In this document: piece after piece, positions 34,511 to 44,205 of the stretch
Layout of the letters: the number at the start of each line of letters is the position of its first letter
Position numbering within the stretch: the first letter of the stretch is position 1
Assembly (NCBI RefSeq): GCF_019048525.1
Contig: NZ_CP077369.1
Location: 1,922,001 to 1,986,000 of the forward strand
Source of the DNA: Acinetobacter lwoffii
GTDB taxonomy: Bacteria; Pseudomonadota; Gammaproteobacteria; Pseudomonadales; Moraxellaceae
Length of the DNA: 64,000 nucleotides
Direction: 5' to 3'
The notes under the pieces: model-generated
What the model saw: only the letters and a program-made list of their open reading frames with translations
Told to the model about the DNA's origin: nothing
Databases searched by the model: none
Position numbers and translations under genes: made by a program

Positions 34511-36033
34511 TGGTTACTCAAATTAATCAAGATACCGTCAATAAAGCCCTTTGGTCGGCATGTGATGTATTCCGTGGCACGGTGAGTGCAGATACCTATA
34601 AAGACTATATTTTGACAATGCTGTTCTTAAAGTACATCTCTGATGTATGGCAAGACCACTACGACAATTATAAAAACGAATATGGTGATGAACCTGAGCT
34701 GATTGAAGAAATGATGAAAAACGAGCGTTTTGTACTGCCTCGTGAATCTAATTTCTATACCTTGCATGAGCGTCGCTTTGAGCCCGGCAATGGTGAACGC
34801 ATTGATATGGCTTTACATGCGCTTGAAGAAGCCAATGGCACAAAGCTGAAAGATGTAGGCAAAAGCGTTTTCCAAGATATCTCGTTTAATACCGATAAAT
34901 TGGGTGAAGAAAAGCAAAAAAATACCATTCTCAAAGATCTCTTAGAAGTGTTTGCTGTGCCTGAGTTGGATCTCAAACCAAGCCGTGTGGGTTCACTTGA
35001 TGTCATTGGTAACGGTTATGAATTTTTGATTAAAAACTTCGCTGCCAGTGGTGGTCAAAAAGCAGGTGAATTCTATACACCACCTGAAGTATCGGACTTA
35101 ATTGCTGAATTACTTGATCCACAAAAAGGTGACAGTATTTGTGACCCAGCATGTGGTTCTGGTTCACTATTGATGAAGTGTGGTCGTAAGGTTGTAATTA
35201 ATCACGATAGCAAAGAATATGCACTTTATGGGCAAGAAGCGATTGGTTCAACTTGGTCATTAGCCAAGATGAACATGTTCTTGCATGGTGAAGACAACCA
35301 CAAAATTGAGTGGGGCGATACTATTCGTAATCCAAAATTATTGGATAAGAATGGCGACTTGATGTTGTTTGATATTGTGACCGCTAACCCACCATTCTCA
35401 TTAGATAAATGGGGTTATGAGCAAGCTGAAAATGATAAGTTTGATCGTTTCCGTCGAGGTTTACCACCAAAGACCAAAGGTGATTATGCGTTTATTTCAC
35501 ACATGATTGAAACGCTCAAACCTGTTACGGGTCGTATGGGCGTTGTGGTTCCTCATGGGGTGTTATTCCGTGGCTCATCTGAAGGGAAGATTCGTGAGAA
35601 GTTGATTAACGAAAACTTATTAGATGCGGTGATTGGTTTACCTGAGAAGTTGTTCTACGGTACGGGTATTCCTGCTGCCATTTTAATTTTCAAAAAGCAA
35701 AAGTCTGATGATTCAGTTTTATTTATTGATGCAAGCCGTGAGTTTAAGTCAGGTAAAAATCAAAACAATTTAACTGAAGAGAATATTGCCAAGATTATTG
35801 CAACCTATCGTGCTCGTGAAAGCGTCGATAAGTATGCGTATTTGGCGACTTTGCAGGAAGTAAAAGATAACGATTACAACCTGAATATTCCTCGTTATGT
35901 GGATACGTTTGAAGAGGAAGCTGAGATTGATTTGGTTGCTGTACGTGCTGAGCGTGAGCAGTTAAAGACTCAACTTGCTGAGCTTGAAGTGCAAATGGCG
36001 AAGTATTTAGAGGAGTTGGGTTATGGTGCATAA
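34510..36033 (+). CDS. hsdM: type I restriction-modification DNA methyltransferase HsdM
   Basis: 507 residues. N-terminal helical HsdM domain (YILTMLFLKYISDVWQDHYD), then an N6-adenine methyltransferase domain with SAM motif DPACGSGSLLMK (about residue 212) and catalytic NPPF (about residue 293). It methylates the target adenine on host DNA and forms the M2S core with HsdS. It overlaps the second hsdS by 11 bases. Confidence 0.96.
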   Translation: MVTQINQDTVNKALWSACDVFRGTVSADTYKDYILTMLFLKYISDVWQDHYDNYKNEYGDEPELIEEMMKNERFVLPRESNFYTLHERRFEPGNGERIDMALHALEEANGTKLKDVGKSVFQDISFNTDKLGEEKQKNTILKDLLEVFAVPELDLKPSRVGSLDVIGNGYEFLIKNFAASGGQKAGEFYTPPEVSDLIAELLDPQKGDSICDPACGSGSLLMKCGRKVVINHDSKEYALYGQEAIGSTWSLAKMNMFLHGEDNHKIEWGDTIRNPKLLDKNGDLMLFDIVTANPPFSLDKWGYEQAENDKFDRFRRGLPPKTKGDYAFISHMIETLKPVTGRMGVVVPHGVLFRGSSEGKIREKLINENLLDAVIGLPEKLFYGTGIPAAILIFKKQKSDDSVLFIDASREFKSGKNQNNLTEENIAKIIATYRARESVDKYAYLATLQEVKDNDYNLNIPRYVDTFEEEAEIDLVAVRAEREQLKTQLAELEVQMAKYLEELGYGA

Positions 36034-37192
36034 GTATTCAGAGCTTGATTTGATGCAAGCTCGAATAAAAGATGTTCCTAAAGGTTGGAACTTTTTACCA
36101 ATTGCTAAGGCTTTTAAAATCAGAAATGATCTAAGAAAACCAATCAGTGATGAAATTCGTTCTACCCAACAAGGTTCATATCCTTATTATGGACCAACAA
36201 AGATTCAAGACTATATTGATACATATGAGCAAGATGGTAGTTTTGCATTAATTGGTGAAGATGGAGATCACTTTTTAAAGTACAAATCACAATCAATGAC
36301 ACAATTGGTTGATGGTAAATGTACGGTAAACAATCATGCACATATCATTGAAGGAACTGATTTAGCTTCAAGAGAATGGTTTTATTACTATTTTATGCAT
36401 CGTGATATTTATAGTTATTTATCACGTCAGGGTGCAGGGCGATATAAGTTAAATAAAGCATCTCTCGAAAAGATTTATGTATTGATTCCTCCTAGTGAAG
36501 AGCAAGAAAAAATCGCCAAAATCCTTTCAACTTGGGATCAAGCGATTTCGGCTACTGAAAAACTGCTTGAAAATAGCCAACAGCAGAAAAAAGCGTTGAT
36601 GCAACAATTGCTGACGGGTAAAAAACGTTTACTTGATGAGAATGGGGTGAGATTTAGTGGGGAGTGGCAACGATTTAGTTTGGGAAGCATTGCAAAAGTT
36701 TATCAGCCGAGAACAATTTCTCAATCTGAATTAAGCTCTGATGGTTACCCTGTATATGGAGCTAATGGTGTTATTGGATATTACTCAGATTTTAATCATG
36801 AATTAGAGCAAATAGCTGTAACTTGTCGAGGTAGTACCTGTGGTGTAGTTAATTGGACTGCACCTAAGTCATGGATTACAGGTAATGCCATGGTAATTAA
36901 TGTTGATGGAAGTATTTCAGTAGATAAGAAATTTCTTTTTTATGTATTAGGTTCCTCTGATTTAAAATATTTAATTACTGGTTCAGGTCAGCCTCAGATT
37001 ACTGGTGATATTAAAAATCATGTTGTCAATTTAGCGCCTATTAAAGAGCAAAAAACCATAGCTCATGTTTTAACGTTGGCGGATAACGAAATTGATGCTT
37101 TAAAGTATGAGATTGAATGTTTAAAGCAAGAGAAAAAAGCACTCATGCAACAACTTTTGACAGGTAAAAAACGTGTCAAGGTGGCTGCCTAA
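36023..37192 (+). CDS. hsdS: full-length type I specificity subunit HsdS
   Basis: 389 residues with two target recognition domains separated by conserved helices. The helix repeat is clear: EKLLENSQQQKKALMQQLLT with GKKRL mid-protein, and CLKQEKKALMQQLLTGKKRV at the C-terminus. It sets the bipartite DNA target of the HsdM/HsdR enzyme. It overlaps hsdM and the next gene (TAATG), all in one operon. It is a second S gene besides the half-length one at 33890. Confidence 0.93.
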   Translation: MVHKYSELDLMQARIKDVPKGWNFLPIAKAFKIRNDLRKPISDEIRSTQQGSYPYYGPTKIQDYIDTYEQDGSFALIGEDGDHFLKYKSQSMTQLVDGKCTVNNHAHIIEGTDLASREWFYYYFMHRDIYSYLSRQGAGRYKLNKASLEKIYVLIPPSEEQEKIAKILSTWDQAISATEKLLENSQQQKKALMQQLLTGKKRLLDENGVRFSGEWQRFSLGSIAKVYQPRTISQSELSSDGYPVYGANGVIGYYSDFNHELEQIAVTCRGSTCGVVNWTAPKSWITGNAMVINVDGSISVDKKFLFYVLGSSDLKYLITGSGQPQITGDIKNHVVNLAPIKEQKTIAHVLTLADNEIDALKYEIECLKQEKKALMQQLLTGKKRVKVAA

Positions 37193-38130
37193 TGATGCAA
37201 ATGATGCCTAGCTATTACCGCATTATGGCGGGTGCGAAGTCTGTATTTGCTCAAGAGTTTCTAGAGGGCGGCTTTATTGCCGCCAACTGGAACATTGACC
37301 AAGACTTAACGCATGATTTACCTGATGATTGGCGTGAATTTAATCATCGCTTTATTCCTGTTTATCTTAATGCTTTGCCTGAGAAAACTAAAATTTCAGC
37401 AGGTTTGGCATGTGGCATGCTCCATACCCTTTCAAAAGGCATTAAACAAGGTGACATCATCCTTACACCTCGTGGGGATGGTCATTATTTAGTGGGTAAA
37501 GTCATATCAGACTATTACTACGTGCCTTCTGGTGAGCTAAGCCATCGCAGAAAAGTCGAATGGTTTGAACAGACTTTGCCTAGAGAAATGATGTCTCAAG
37601 AGCTAAAGAACTCATCGGGATCAGCGGGTGCAGTTTGTAATCTAACCAAGTATGCAGAAGAGCTTAAATCTCTCATTGATGGTAAAGAAACGATTGAGCA
37701 TCTCGAGCCTGATGATGTGGTCGAAGACCCAACAGCTTTTGCTTTAGAAAAGCATTTAGAGCATTTCTTGGTAGAGAATTGGTCTAAAACTGAGTTGGGC
37801 GCAATATACGACATTTATACCGAAGAAGGTCAATTGGTCGGTCAGCAGTATCCATCTGATACAGGTCCTATCGATATCTTGGCAATCAGTAAGGATAAGA
37901 AGACATTGCTTGTTGTTGAGCTAAAACGTGGTCGAGCAAGTGACCGTGTTGTGGGGCAAATCCAACGCTATATGGGCTATGTCAAAGATGAATTAGCTGA
38001 GGCAGATCAGCAAGTGAAAGGTGTCATCATTGCACTAGAAGATGATTTAAGAATTCGTCGTGCTTTGAGTGTGGCTCAGAATATTGAGTTTTATCGTTAT
38101 CAGTTGAGTTTTAAGCTCAATAAAAGCTAA
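37192..38130 (+). CDS. PUA/EVE-like plus NucS-like nuclease protein in the restriction operon
   Basis: 312 residues. The N-terminal ~120 residues resemble a PUA/EVE-type fold (GFIAANWNIDQDL, GDIILTPRGDGHYLVGKVIS), known elsewhere as readers of modified bases. The C-terminal domain is a PD-(D/E)xK nuclease of the NucS/DUF91 kind: Glu190 in LEKHLEHFL, Asp228 in TGPIDILAI, Glu243 and Lys245 in LLVVELKRG, then GQIQRYMGYV. It overlaps hsdS by TAATG. A role as an extra effector against modified or foreign DNA is inferred. Confidence 0.65.
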   Translation: MMQMMPSYYRIMAGAKSVFAQEFLEGGFIAANWNIDQDLTHDLPDDWREFNHRFIPVYLNALPEKTKISAGLACGMLHTLSKGIKQGDIILTPRGDGHYLVGKVISDYYYVPSGELSHRRKVEWFEQTLPREMMSQELKNSSGSAGAVCNLTKYAEELKSLIDGKETIEHLEPDDVVEDPTAFALEKHLEHFLVENWSKTELGAIYDIYTEEGQLVGQQYPSDTGPIDILAISKDKKTLLVVELKRGRASDRVVGQIQRYMGYVKDELAEADQQVKGVIIALEDDLRIRRALSVAQNIEFYRYQLSFKLNKS

Positions 38131-38142
38131 TGCAAAAGTGAA

Positions 38143-38184
38143 ATTTGGCGCTGATTGATCATATTTGGCGTCACTAAATATTAA
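38143..38184 (+). promoter_or_regulatory. possible CBASS promoter with a direct repeat
   Basis: ATTTGGCG occurs at 38143-38150 and 38163-38170, exactly 20 bp apart. Between and after them, TTGATC (38155) and TATTAA (38179) are 18 bases apart, a weak promoter. This is the only sizeable gap (117 bp) in the operon and lies just before the CD-NTase gene. Confidence 0.4.
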
Positions 38185-38247
38185 ATGGATCTTTAGAAGC
38201 AAGGATGTTTTTAATACTTTATCAACAATTAAAATTTGAGGGCTGTA

Positions 38248-39555
38248 ATGTCAATTTCCCAAATGTTTCAAGACTTTTTAAGCAATATCAAAGTTACAAA
38301 TGAAGAACAAATCACGTTGCGTTATCAAGGGATAACAGGTGCATTAAACAAAAAATTTCGAGATACAGAATCGGAAACATTGTATCAACTGCAAGTTGGT
38401 TCCTATGGAAGATGGACTGCGATTAAAGGTATTTCAGATTTGGACATGCTGTATATCATGCCATCTTCAAAATGGGATGATTATAAAAATGGCGGTCAAT
38501 CAAAGTTATTAAAAGATACGAAAGAGGCAATTCTTGCACGTTATCCCCGAACAACTGTGTTTGTAGATCGATTAGTCGTATGTGTCCAATATACGAACTT
38601 TCATGTCGAAGTTCAGCCTGTATTTAAGCAAGAGGATGGATCATATAAATATCCAGATACGAAGAGTGGTGGTAGTTGGAAAATTACTAAACCACAAGCT
38701 GAAATTGATGAGATGAAAAGCATGAATGAGGCAAAAAATAAAAACTTGCGTCGTTTATGTAAGATGGCTAGAGCTTGGAAAAATAAGCATGGAGTGGGAA
38801 TAGGAGGCCTATTAATAGACACACTCGCCTACAATTTTATGAAATCGACTACGAATTATGATGACAAGAGTTATAGTTCATATGATTGTTTAAGTAGAGA
38901 CTTTTTTAAGTATTTATCCGAACAACCCGATCAAGATCACTATCAAGCTTTAGGTAGTAATCAGGATGTCAAAGTTAAAAGTAAATTTCAAAGAAAAGCT
39001 AAAAAAGCATATGAGAATTCGCTTAAAGCTATTGAAAATGCAGGAAAGAGTTCTGCTAATGATTATTGGCGAAAAGTATATGGAAATTCTTTCCCTAAAG
39101 CAGCAACTACTATCGTTAAATCAATGACATTAGGTGAGTTACGCTATAGACATACTGAAGAGTTTATTGAGGATAAATACCCAATAGATATACGTTATCC
39201 GTTAAAAATAGAATGTGAAATTACTAAACATGGTGCATTCATAGATTTCTTAAGACATTTTAAAAGAAATCGTAAAAAATTAAATAGCGGAAGAAGTCTT
39301 AGATTCTATATCGATAAAAATGGGACGCCCTCCAGTTTGCCAGAGCAAAAATATTCTGTTTTATGGAAAGTTTTGAATCGTGGAGAGGCTGCAAAAAGTC
39401 GAGATTGTATTAGAGGGCAAATTGTTGCGGATCTAGGGCAGAATCAAAAAACTGAAACCGCTGATTTTAATGGTGAACATATAGTGGAATGTTACATCGT
39501 TCAAAGCGGTGTAGTTGTAGCTCGTGATCGCATTTATGTACCAATTGAGGAATAA
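38248..39555 (+). CDS. CBASS CD-NTase (cGAS/DncV-like nucleotidyltransferase) with AGS-C sensor domain
   Basis: The ATG at 38248 follows GAGGG and gives 435 residues. The nucleotidyltransferase core shows QVGSYGRWTAIKGISDLDML: G51-S52 and the Asp64/Asp66 metal pair, with a third acid at Glu121 (FHVEVQPVF). The last ~120 residues match an AGS-C sensor domain: KYSVLWKVLNRGEAAKSRDC, IRGQI, and HIVECYIVQSGVVVARDRIY. On infection such enzymes make a cyclic oligonucleotide that activates an effector. The next gene, 2 bp downstream, encodes a membrane effector. Confidence 0.88.
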   Translation: MSISQMFQDFLSNIKVTNEEQITLRYQGITGALNKKFRDTESETLYQLQVGSYGRWTAIKGISDLDMLYIMPSSKWDDYKNGGQSKLLKDTKEAILARYPRTTVFVDRLVVCVQYTNFHVEVQPVFKQEDGSYKYPDTKSGGSWKITKPQAEIDEMKSMNEAKNKNLRRLCKMARAWKNKHGVGIGGLLIDTLAYNFMKSTTNYDDKSYSSYDCLSRDFFKYLSEQPDQDHYQALGSNQDVKVKSKFQRKAKKAYENSLKAIENAGKSSANDYWRKVYGNSFPKAATTIVKSMTLGELRYRHTEEFIEDKYPIDIRYPLKIECEITKHGAFIDFLRHFKRNRKKLNSGRSLRFYIDKNGTPSSLPEQKYSVLWKVLNRGEAAKSRDCIRGQIVADLGQNQKTETADFNGEHIVECYIVQSGVVVARDRIYVPIEE

Positions 39556-39557
39556 AT

Positions 39558-40166
39558 ATGAAACGAGATGATTTACTTAAATGTATTGCTGATACGGGAT
39601 ACAACGTTGGATTCGGAGCAAAGAAGCATTTTGCTACTTATGATCTTGTTGAAAAATCACCAGGGTGGATTAGTTTTATATCAATTGCTTTCGGTATTTA
39701 TTCTTTAGCATTCAAGGAGCTTTCCACAAGCTTTCTTTCAGCATCTTTCACTGTGCTTGGCGTGGTTGGTCTCTATGTCAGTATGTATGATGCAAAAAAA
39801 AGTGATTATGAAAAGGCAGGTGTTGAGCTGACTAAAATTTATAATCAGCTTAGAGCTTTATATTACTCAGTTCAAAGTAAAAGTGATTCTGATGATTTAA
39901 CGAATTTGATTAGTGAATATCAGCAGTTAGAAAGTCAGTATTATTCAGTAGGTCTGAGTAAGCAAATATTGTTCAGTGATTGGTATGCACACTATAAATT
40001 CTTTTGGCAACATCAGATTGAATGGGTTGATGAGCAGAAAAATTTTAGTTTTTTTAGGGATAAAGTGCCGTTAAGTTTTTATATGTTCTTGGTGGTATTA
40101 ATTGTTATGGCTATCTGCTTTATTTATAAAGCAAATCTTAGTGCATGTTTCGCAGTTTTATTTTAA
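39558..40166 (+). CDS. CBASS membrane effector with SLATT domain
   Basis: 202 residues. An N-terminal GYNVGFGAKKHFATYDLVEK precedes two membrane helices (about 37-53 and 58-76), then a cytoplasmic helical segment (YEKAGVELTKIYNQLRALYY) and a third helix near 174-198. This is the SLATT (SMODS/SLOG-associating 2TM) arrangement. SLATT proteins are predicted to form pores when bound by the CD-NTase product, killing the infected cell. It is coupled to the CD-NTase gene and directly abuts hsdR. Confidence 0.82.
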   Translation: MKRDDLLKCIADTGYNVGFGAKKHFATYDLVEKSPGWISFISIAFGIYSLAFKELSTSFLSASFTVLGVVGLYVSMYDAKKSDYEKAGVELTKIYNQLRALYYSVQSKSDSDDLTNLISEYQQLESQYYSVGLSKQILFSDWYAHYKFFWQHQIEWVDEQKNFSFFRDKVPLSFYMFLVVLIVMAICFIYKANLSACFAVLF

Positions 40167-43100
40167 ATGTTTTGGTTTGATATGAACGGTCTCTCAATTA
40201 AGTTTCAAGAAGAATACAGTGCTAAGATACCCGCATTAACATTGTTAATGAGTTTGGGGTGGTCATTCTTATCCCCATCACAGGCACTCGCTGCCCGTGA
40301 TGGTAAACAAGACCAAGTTGTCTTACGCCAAATTTTACGTAAAGAGCTCTCTAAGCGTACTTTTCCATTCGCAGGCAAAGAATATCCACTATCGCCAAAA
40401 TCAGTTGATAACTTAATTGCCGAAATCTGTAGTCCTGCTTTGAATGAAGGGCTACTGACTGCCAACGAAAAAATGTATAACCACTTATTCTATGGCATTC
40501 CTGTCACCGAATTTGTGAATGGAAAAAAGGTTAGCCCTACGATTCCATTGATTGATTGGCATAACATTCATAACAACGACTTTTCATATACTGAAGAATT
40601 TGCTGTCACACGCTCAGGTGGTGTAGATACACGAAGACCCGATATCATTTGCTTTGTAAATGGTATTCCTTTAGGGGTAATTGAAGCAAAACGCCCTGAT
40701 AGTCAGGCTAAGAAAGGTCCAACGATTAATGAAGGCATTTCTCAGACGCTTCGTAATCAGCGACCTGATGAAATTCCACATCTGTTTGCATATAGCCAAC
40801 TACTACTTTCTATAAATGGACATGAAGGGCGTTACGGCACATGTAATACCCCTGCTAAGTTTTGGGCAGCGTGGCGAGAAGAAGATATTTCTGATGCAGA
40901 GATGTATGCGCTTAAAAATAATAAATTAACTGCTTCACAAAAACAGAGCCTATTTTCTTATCGTCCAGTCGATGACTTAAATTGGTATGAAAACCTAATT
41001 GCAGGTGGAGACTTAGCTGTTACAGGTCAAGATCAACTGCTGATTAGTCTATTAAAGCCTGAACGACTACTCGAAATGGTTCGCCTATATACGCTTTTCG
41101 ATAAGAAAGCAGGAAAAATTGTTGCCCGTTATCAGCAAATCTTTGGTATCAAACGCCTCATTGAGCGTATTAGTACGAAGAACAGCAAAGGTGGACGCGA
41201 AGGTGGTGTCATTTGGCATACAACGGGCTCAGGTAAATCTTTTACCATGGTCTTTCTTAGTAAAGCTTTGATCTTGCATGAGGCTTTAAAACAATGCCGT
41301 ATCTTGGTTGTTACTGACCGTGTTGATTTAGAAGATCAACTCAGTAAAACCTTTGTTTCTGGTGGCGAACTGACAGGGAAAAGAGACAAGCAAAATGCCA
41401 TGGCGACTTCAGGTAAACGCTTGGCTGAACAAATTGGCAAAGGCACAGAGCGAATCATGTTTTCTTTGATTCAGAAATTTAACTCAGCAACCAAACTTCC
41501 TGAATGTGTTAATACAAGTTCAGACTTTATTGTCCTGATTGATGAAGGGCATCGAAGTCAAGGTGGTGAAAACCATGTGCGTATGAAACTAGCACTTCCA
41601 AATGCTGCATTCGTGGCATTCACTGGTACGCCATTGCTTAAAGATGAAAAGACCGTTAACAAGTTCGGACCAATTGTTCATGCTTATACTATGCAGAGAG
41701 CGGTAGAAGATAAGACTGTAACACCTTTGCTTTATGAAGAACGAATCCCTGATTTAGACGTAAATGAACGTGCGATTGATACGTGGTTTGAACGGATTAC
41801 AGAAGGTTTAAACGATCAGCAAAAAGCAGATTTAAAACGTAAATTTGCGAGAAAAGGTGAGATTTATACTGCTGATGATCGTATTCGCCTAATTGCGTTA
41901 GATATTGCCAATCACTTTGTTAAAAATATTGATGATGGTTTAAAGGGACAGCTTGCTTGCGACACTAAGGCTTCAGCGATTAAGTACAAGAAGTACTTGG
42001 ATGAAGTGGGCTTATTTGAGTCTGCTGTGGTGATGAGCCCACCTGATAGCCGTGAAGGAAATACTGATGTTGATGAATCGACTACCCCCGAAGTGACTCA
42101 ATGGTGGAAGGAGAATGTCGGCAATCAGGATGAGCAAGCGTATACCAAACAAGTGATTGAGCGTTTTGAAAAAGATGATTCACTTAAATTACTGATAGTG
42201 GTAGATAAGCTCTTAACAGGTTTTGATGAACCTAAAAATGCTGTTCTTTATATTGATAAAAATTTAAAACAGCACAATCTGATTCAAGCAATTGCTCGTG
42301 TAAACCGACTTCATCCAATGAAAAAGTTTGGTTTATTGATCGATTATCGAGGTATTTTAAAAGAATTGGATGCCACAATTCTTGATTACCAAGATCTCGC
42401 TGCCCGTACCCAAGGTGGCTATGATATTAATGATCTTACAGGCTTATATACGCAAATGAGTTCTGAATACAAACGTTTGCCTCGTTTGTATAAAGCACTT
42501 TGGGCAATCTTTGCTGATGTCAAAAATAAAAATGATCCAGAGCAGTTACGCCAAGTTTTAGTCCCTCGTATTGAAGAGCGTGAGGGTGAATTAGTCGATA
42601 TTCACTTAAAAGTTCGTGATGATTTTTATGAAGCACTCACAGAATTCGCAAGTTGTTTAAAAGTTGCATTGCAGTCAGCAACCTTCTTTGAAGATAAAAG
42701 CTTTTCTGATGCAGATCGTCAGCACTACAAAGAAACAGTCAAACTATTTACAAGTTTGCGTCAGATTGTGAAACGAGATGCTGGAGAGACTGTTGACTAC
42801 GATCAGTATGCAGAACAAGTCAAAAAACTGATTGATAAGCATGTTGTGGGCATTGAAGTTAAAGACCCTGATGGGGTTTATGAAGTCGGTAAAATGGGGA
42901 AAATAGCTCAGCCTGAAGATTGGAGTGAAGAAAAAACACGAAATGAAACGGATATCATCAAAACTCGTGTAACCAAGATGATTGAGCAGCAATTGCGTGA
43001 TGATCCTTATGCTCAGGAGGCTTTCTCTAAGCTGTTACGTCAAGTCATTGAAGAAGCAGAGAAAGAATTCGATCACCCATTGAAGCAACACATGCTTTTT

Positions 43101-43463
43101 AGAGAGTTTGAAGAGCAAGTAGAAGCTCGTCGTTTAGATGAAATTCCTGATGTGTTCAGTGGTAATAAGCATGCTCAAGCTTATTATGGTGTATTCAAGA
43201 AACTATTACCTGAAGCATTCTCGATAACAGATCAACAGAATCAAGATAAGTGGATTCAACTCGCTTTTGAGGTTGATAGTTCTGTGATGAGCTCTGTAGC
43301 GGAAAACTCAATTAATCCACAAAATATTGAAGCGGATATTCGTAAAAAACTATTACCTCAGATGTTCCGTGAATGTAAATCTATTGGTAGTGGTATGGAT
43401 CAAGCCAAAAAAATTGTGGAAATGATCGTACAAATTACTCGGGTCGGTTTGAATGGGCTCTAG
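40167..43463 (+). CDS. hsdR: type I restriction endonuclease HsdR
   Basis: 1098 residues. N-terminal PD-(D/E)xK nuclease (RRPDIICFVNGIPLGVIEAK, about 157-176), SF2 translocase with Walker A TTGSGKSF (about 351), DEGHRSQGG (about 459) and later helicase motifs (VVDKLLTGFDEPKN, IQAIARVNRLHPMKKFG), and a long C-terminal helical domain. It translocates and cuts unmethylated DNA with HsdM/HsdS. The ATG directly follows the SLATT stop; another ATG is five codons on. It is separated from hsdMS by the nuclease and CBASS genes. Confidence 0.95.
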   Translation: MFWFDMNGLSIKFQEEYSAKIPALTLLMSLGWSFLSPSQALAARDGKQDQVVLRQILRKELSKRTFPFAGKEYPLSPKSVDNLIAEICSPALNEGLLTANEKMYNHLFYGIPVTEFVNGKKVSPTIPLIDWHNIHNNDFSYTEEFAVTRSGGVDTRRPDIICFVNGIPLGVIEAKRPDSQAKKGPTINEGISQTLRNQRPDEIPHLFAYSQLLLSINGHEGRYGTCNTPAKFWAAWREEDISDAEMYALKNNKLTASQKQSLFSYRPVDDLNWYENLIAGGDLAVTGQDQLLISLLKPERLLEMVRLYTLFDKKAGKIVARYQQIFGIKRLIERISTKNSKGGREGGVIWHTTGSGKSFTMVFLSKALILHEALKQCRILVVTDRVDLEDQLSKTFVSGGELTGKRDKQNAMATSGKRLAEQIGKGTERIMFSLIQKFNSATKLPECVNTSSDFIVLIDEGHRSQGGENHVRMKLALPNAAFVAFTGTPLLKDEKTVNKFGPIVHAYTMQRAVEDKTVTPLLYEERIPDLDVNERAIDTWFERITEGLNDQQKADLKRKFARKGEIYTADDRIRLIALDIANHFVKNIDDGLKGQLACDTKASAIKYKKYLDEVGLFESAVVMSPPDSREGNTDVDESTTPEVTQWWKENVGNQDEQAYTKQVIERFEKDDSLKLLIVVDKLLTGFDEPKNAVLYIDKNLKQHNLIQAIARVNRLHPMKKFGLLIDYRGILKELDATILDYQDLAARTQGGYDINDLTGLYTQMSSEYKRLPRLYKALWAIFADVKNKNDPEQLRQVLVPRIEEREGELVDIHLKVRDDFYEALTEFASCLKVALQSATFFEDKSFSDADRQHYKETVKLFTSLRQIVKRDAGETVDYDQYAEQVKKLIDKHVVGIEVKDPDGVYEVGKMGKIAQPEDWSEEKTRNETDIIKTRVTKMIEQQLRDDPYAQEAFSKLLRQVIEEAEKEFDHPLKQHMLFREFEEQVEARRLDEIPDVFSGNKHAQAYYGVFKKLLPEAFSITDQQNQDKWIQLAFEVDSSVMSSVAENSINPQNIEADIRKKLLPQMFRECKSIGSGMDQAKKIVEMIVQITRVGLNGL

Positions 43464-44205
43464 GATGAATACGCTACCGGAGAGAAAGTTAAGCATTATT
43501 TATGGTGATGAAGTTATTGATTTTGAGGTGCTTGAAAGTCCTAGTCATACTCAAAAGATACTGATTAAAGTCTATGCTGATTGTCGGGTGGTTGTATCAA
43601 CACCGTTAAATGCAGATGATAAAACAATTATTGATGCGGTCAAGCAGCGTAGTCGTTGGATCTATAAGCAATTAAGAGGGTTTCGTGAACAAAGCAAATT
43701 TATCACGCCTCGCCAATATAAAAGTGGTGAAAGCCACTTTTATTTGGGTAAACAGTATCAATTGAAAGTGATTCATGATGATACCAAGCCACAAGGTGTA
43801 AAACTTCTGAGGGGTAAATTAGAAGTGAATGCCTTAGATGCCAATCTTGAAAGTATTCAATCTCATTTAAAGGAATGGTATAGATCTCGAGCAAAAGTCA
43901 TATTCGAAGTACGTTTGCAACGTATTCTAGAACAAGCCTTATGGGTTGGAGACAAGCCTGAAATCCGTTTAGTGACCATGCGTACACAGTGGGGAAACTG
44001 TTCTCCATCAGGTGTGCTTACGCTCAACCCTCATCTAGTTAAAGCACCTACAATTTGCATTGATTATGTTATTTTGCATGAGTTGTGCCATTTAGCTGAG
44101 CATAATCACAGTGATCGTTTTTACCAGCTTCTCACTCAAGTGATGCCTGATTGGGAGACAATAAAAGAGCGATTAGATAATATGGCTGTGAAGTTTTTTG
44201 AATAG
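43453..44205 (+). CDS. M48/YgjP-like metallopeptidase at the end of the hsd operon
   Basis: About 246-250 residues (ATG at 43453 overlapping hsdR, or 43465). Zinc motif HELCHLAEHNHSDRFY with the following acidic residue, and MRTQWGNCSPSGVLTLNPHL upstream, typical of DUF45/YgjP proteins. Such genes are common beside hsdR; their role in restriction is not established, though control of HsdR turnover is possible. The following 273 bp to 44478 contain no gene and a possible decayed IS end near 44230. Confidence 0.85.
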   Translation: MGSRMNTLPERKLSIIYGDEVIDFEVLESPSHTQKILIKVYADCRVVVSTPLNADDKTIIDAVKQRSRWIYKQLRGFREQSKFITPRQYKSGESHFYLGKQYQLKVIHDDTKPQGVKLLRGKLEVNALDANLESIQSHLKEWYRSRAKVIFEVRLQRILEQALWVGDKPEIRLVTMRTQWGNCSPSGVLTLNPHLVKAPTICIDYVILHELCHLAEHNHSDRFYQLLTQVMPDWETIKERLDNMAVKFFE

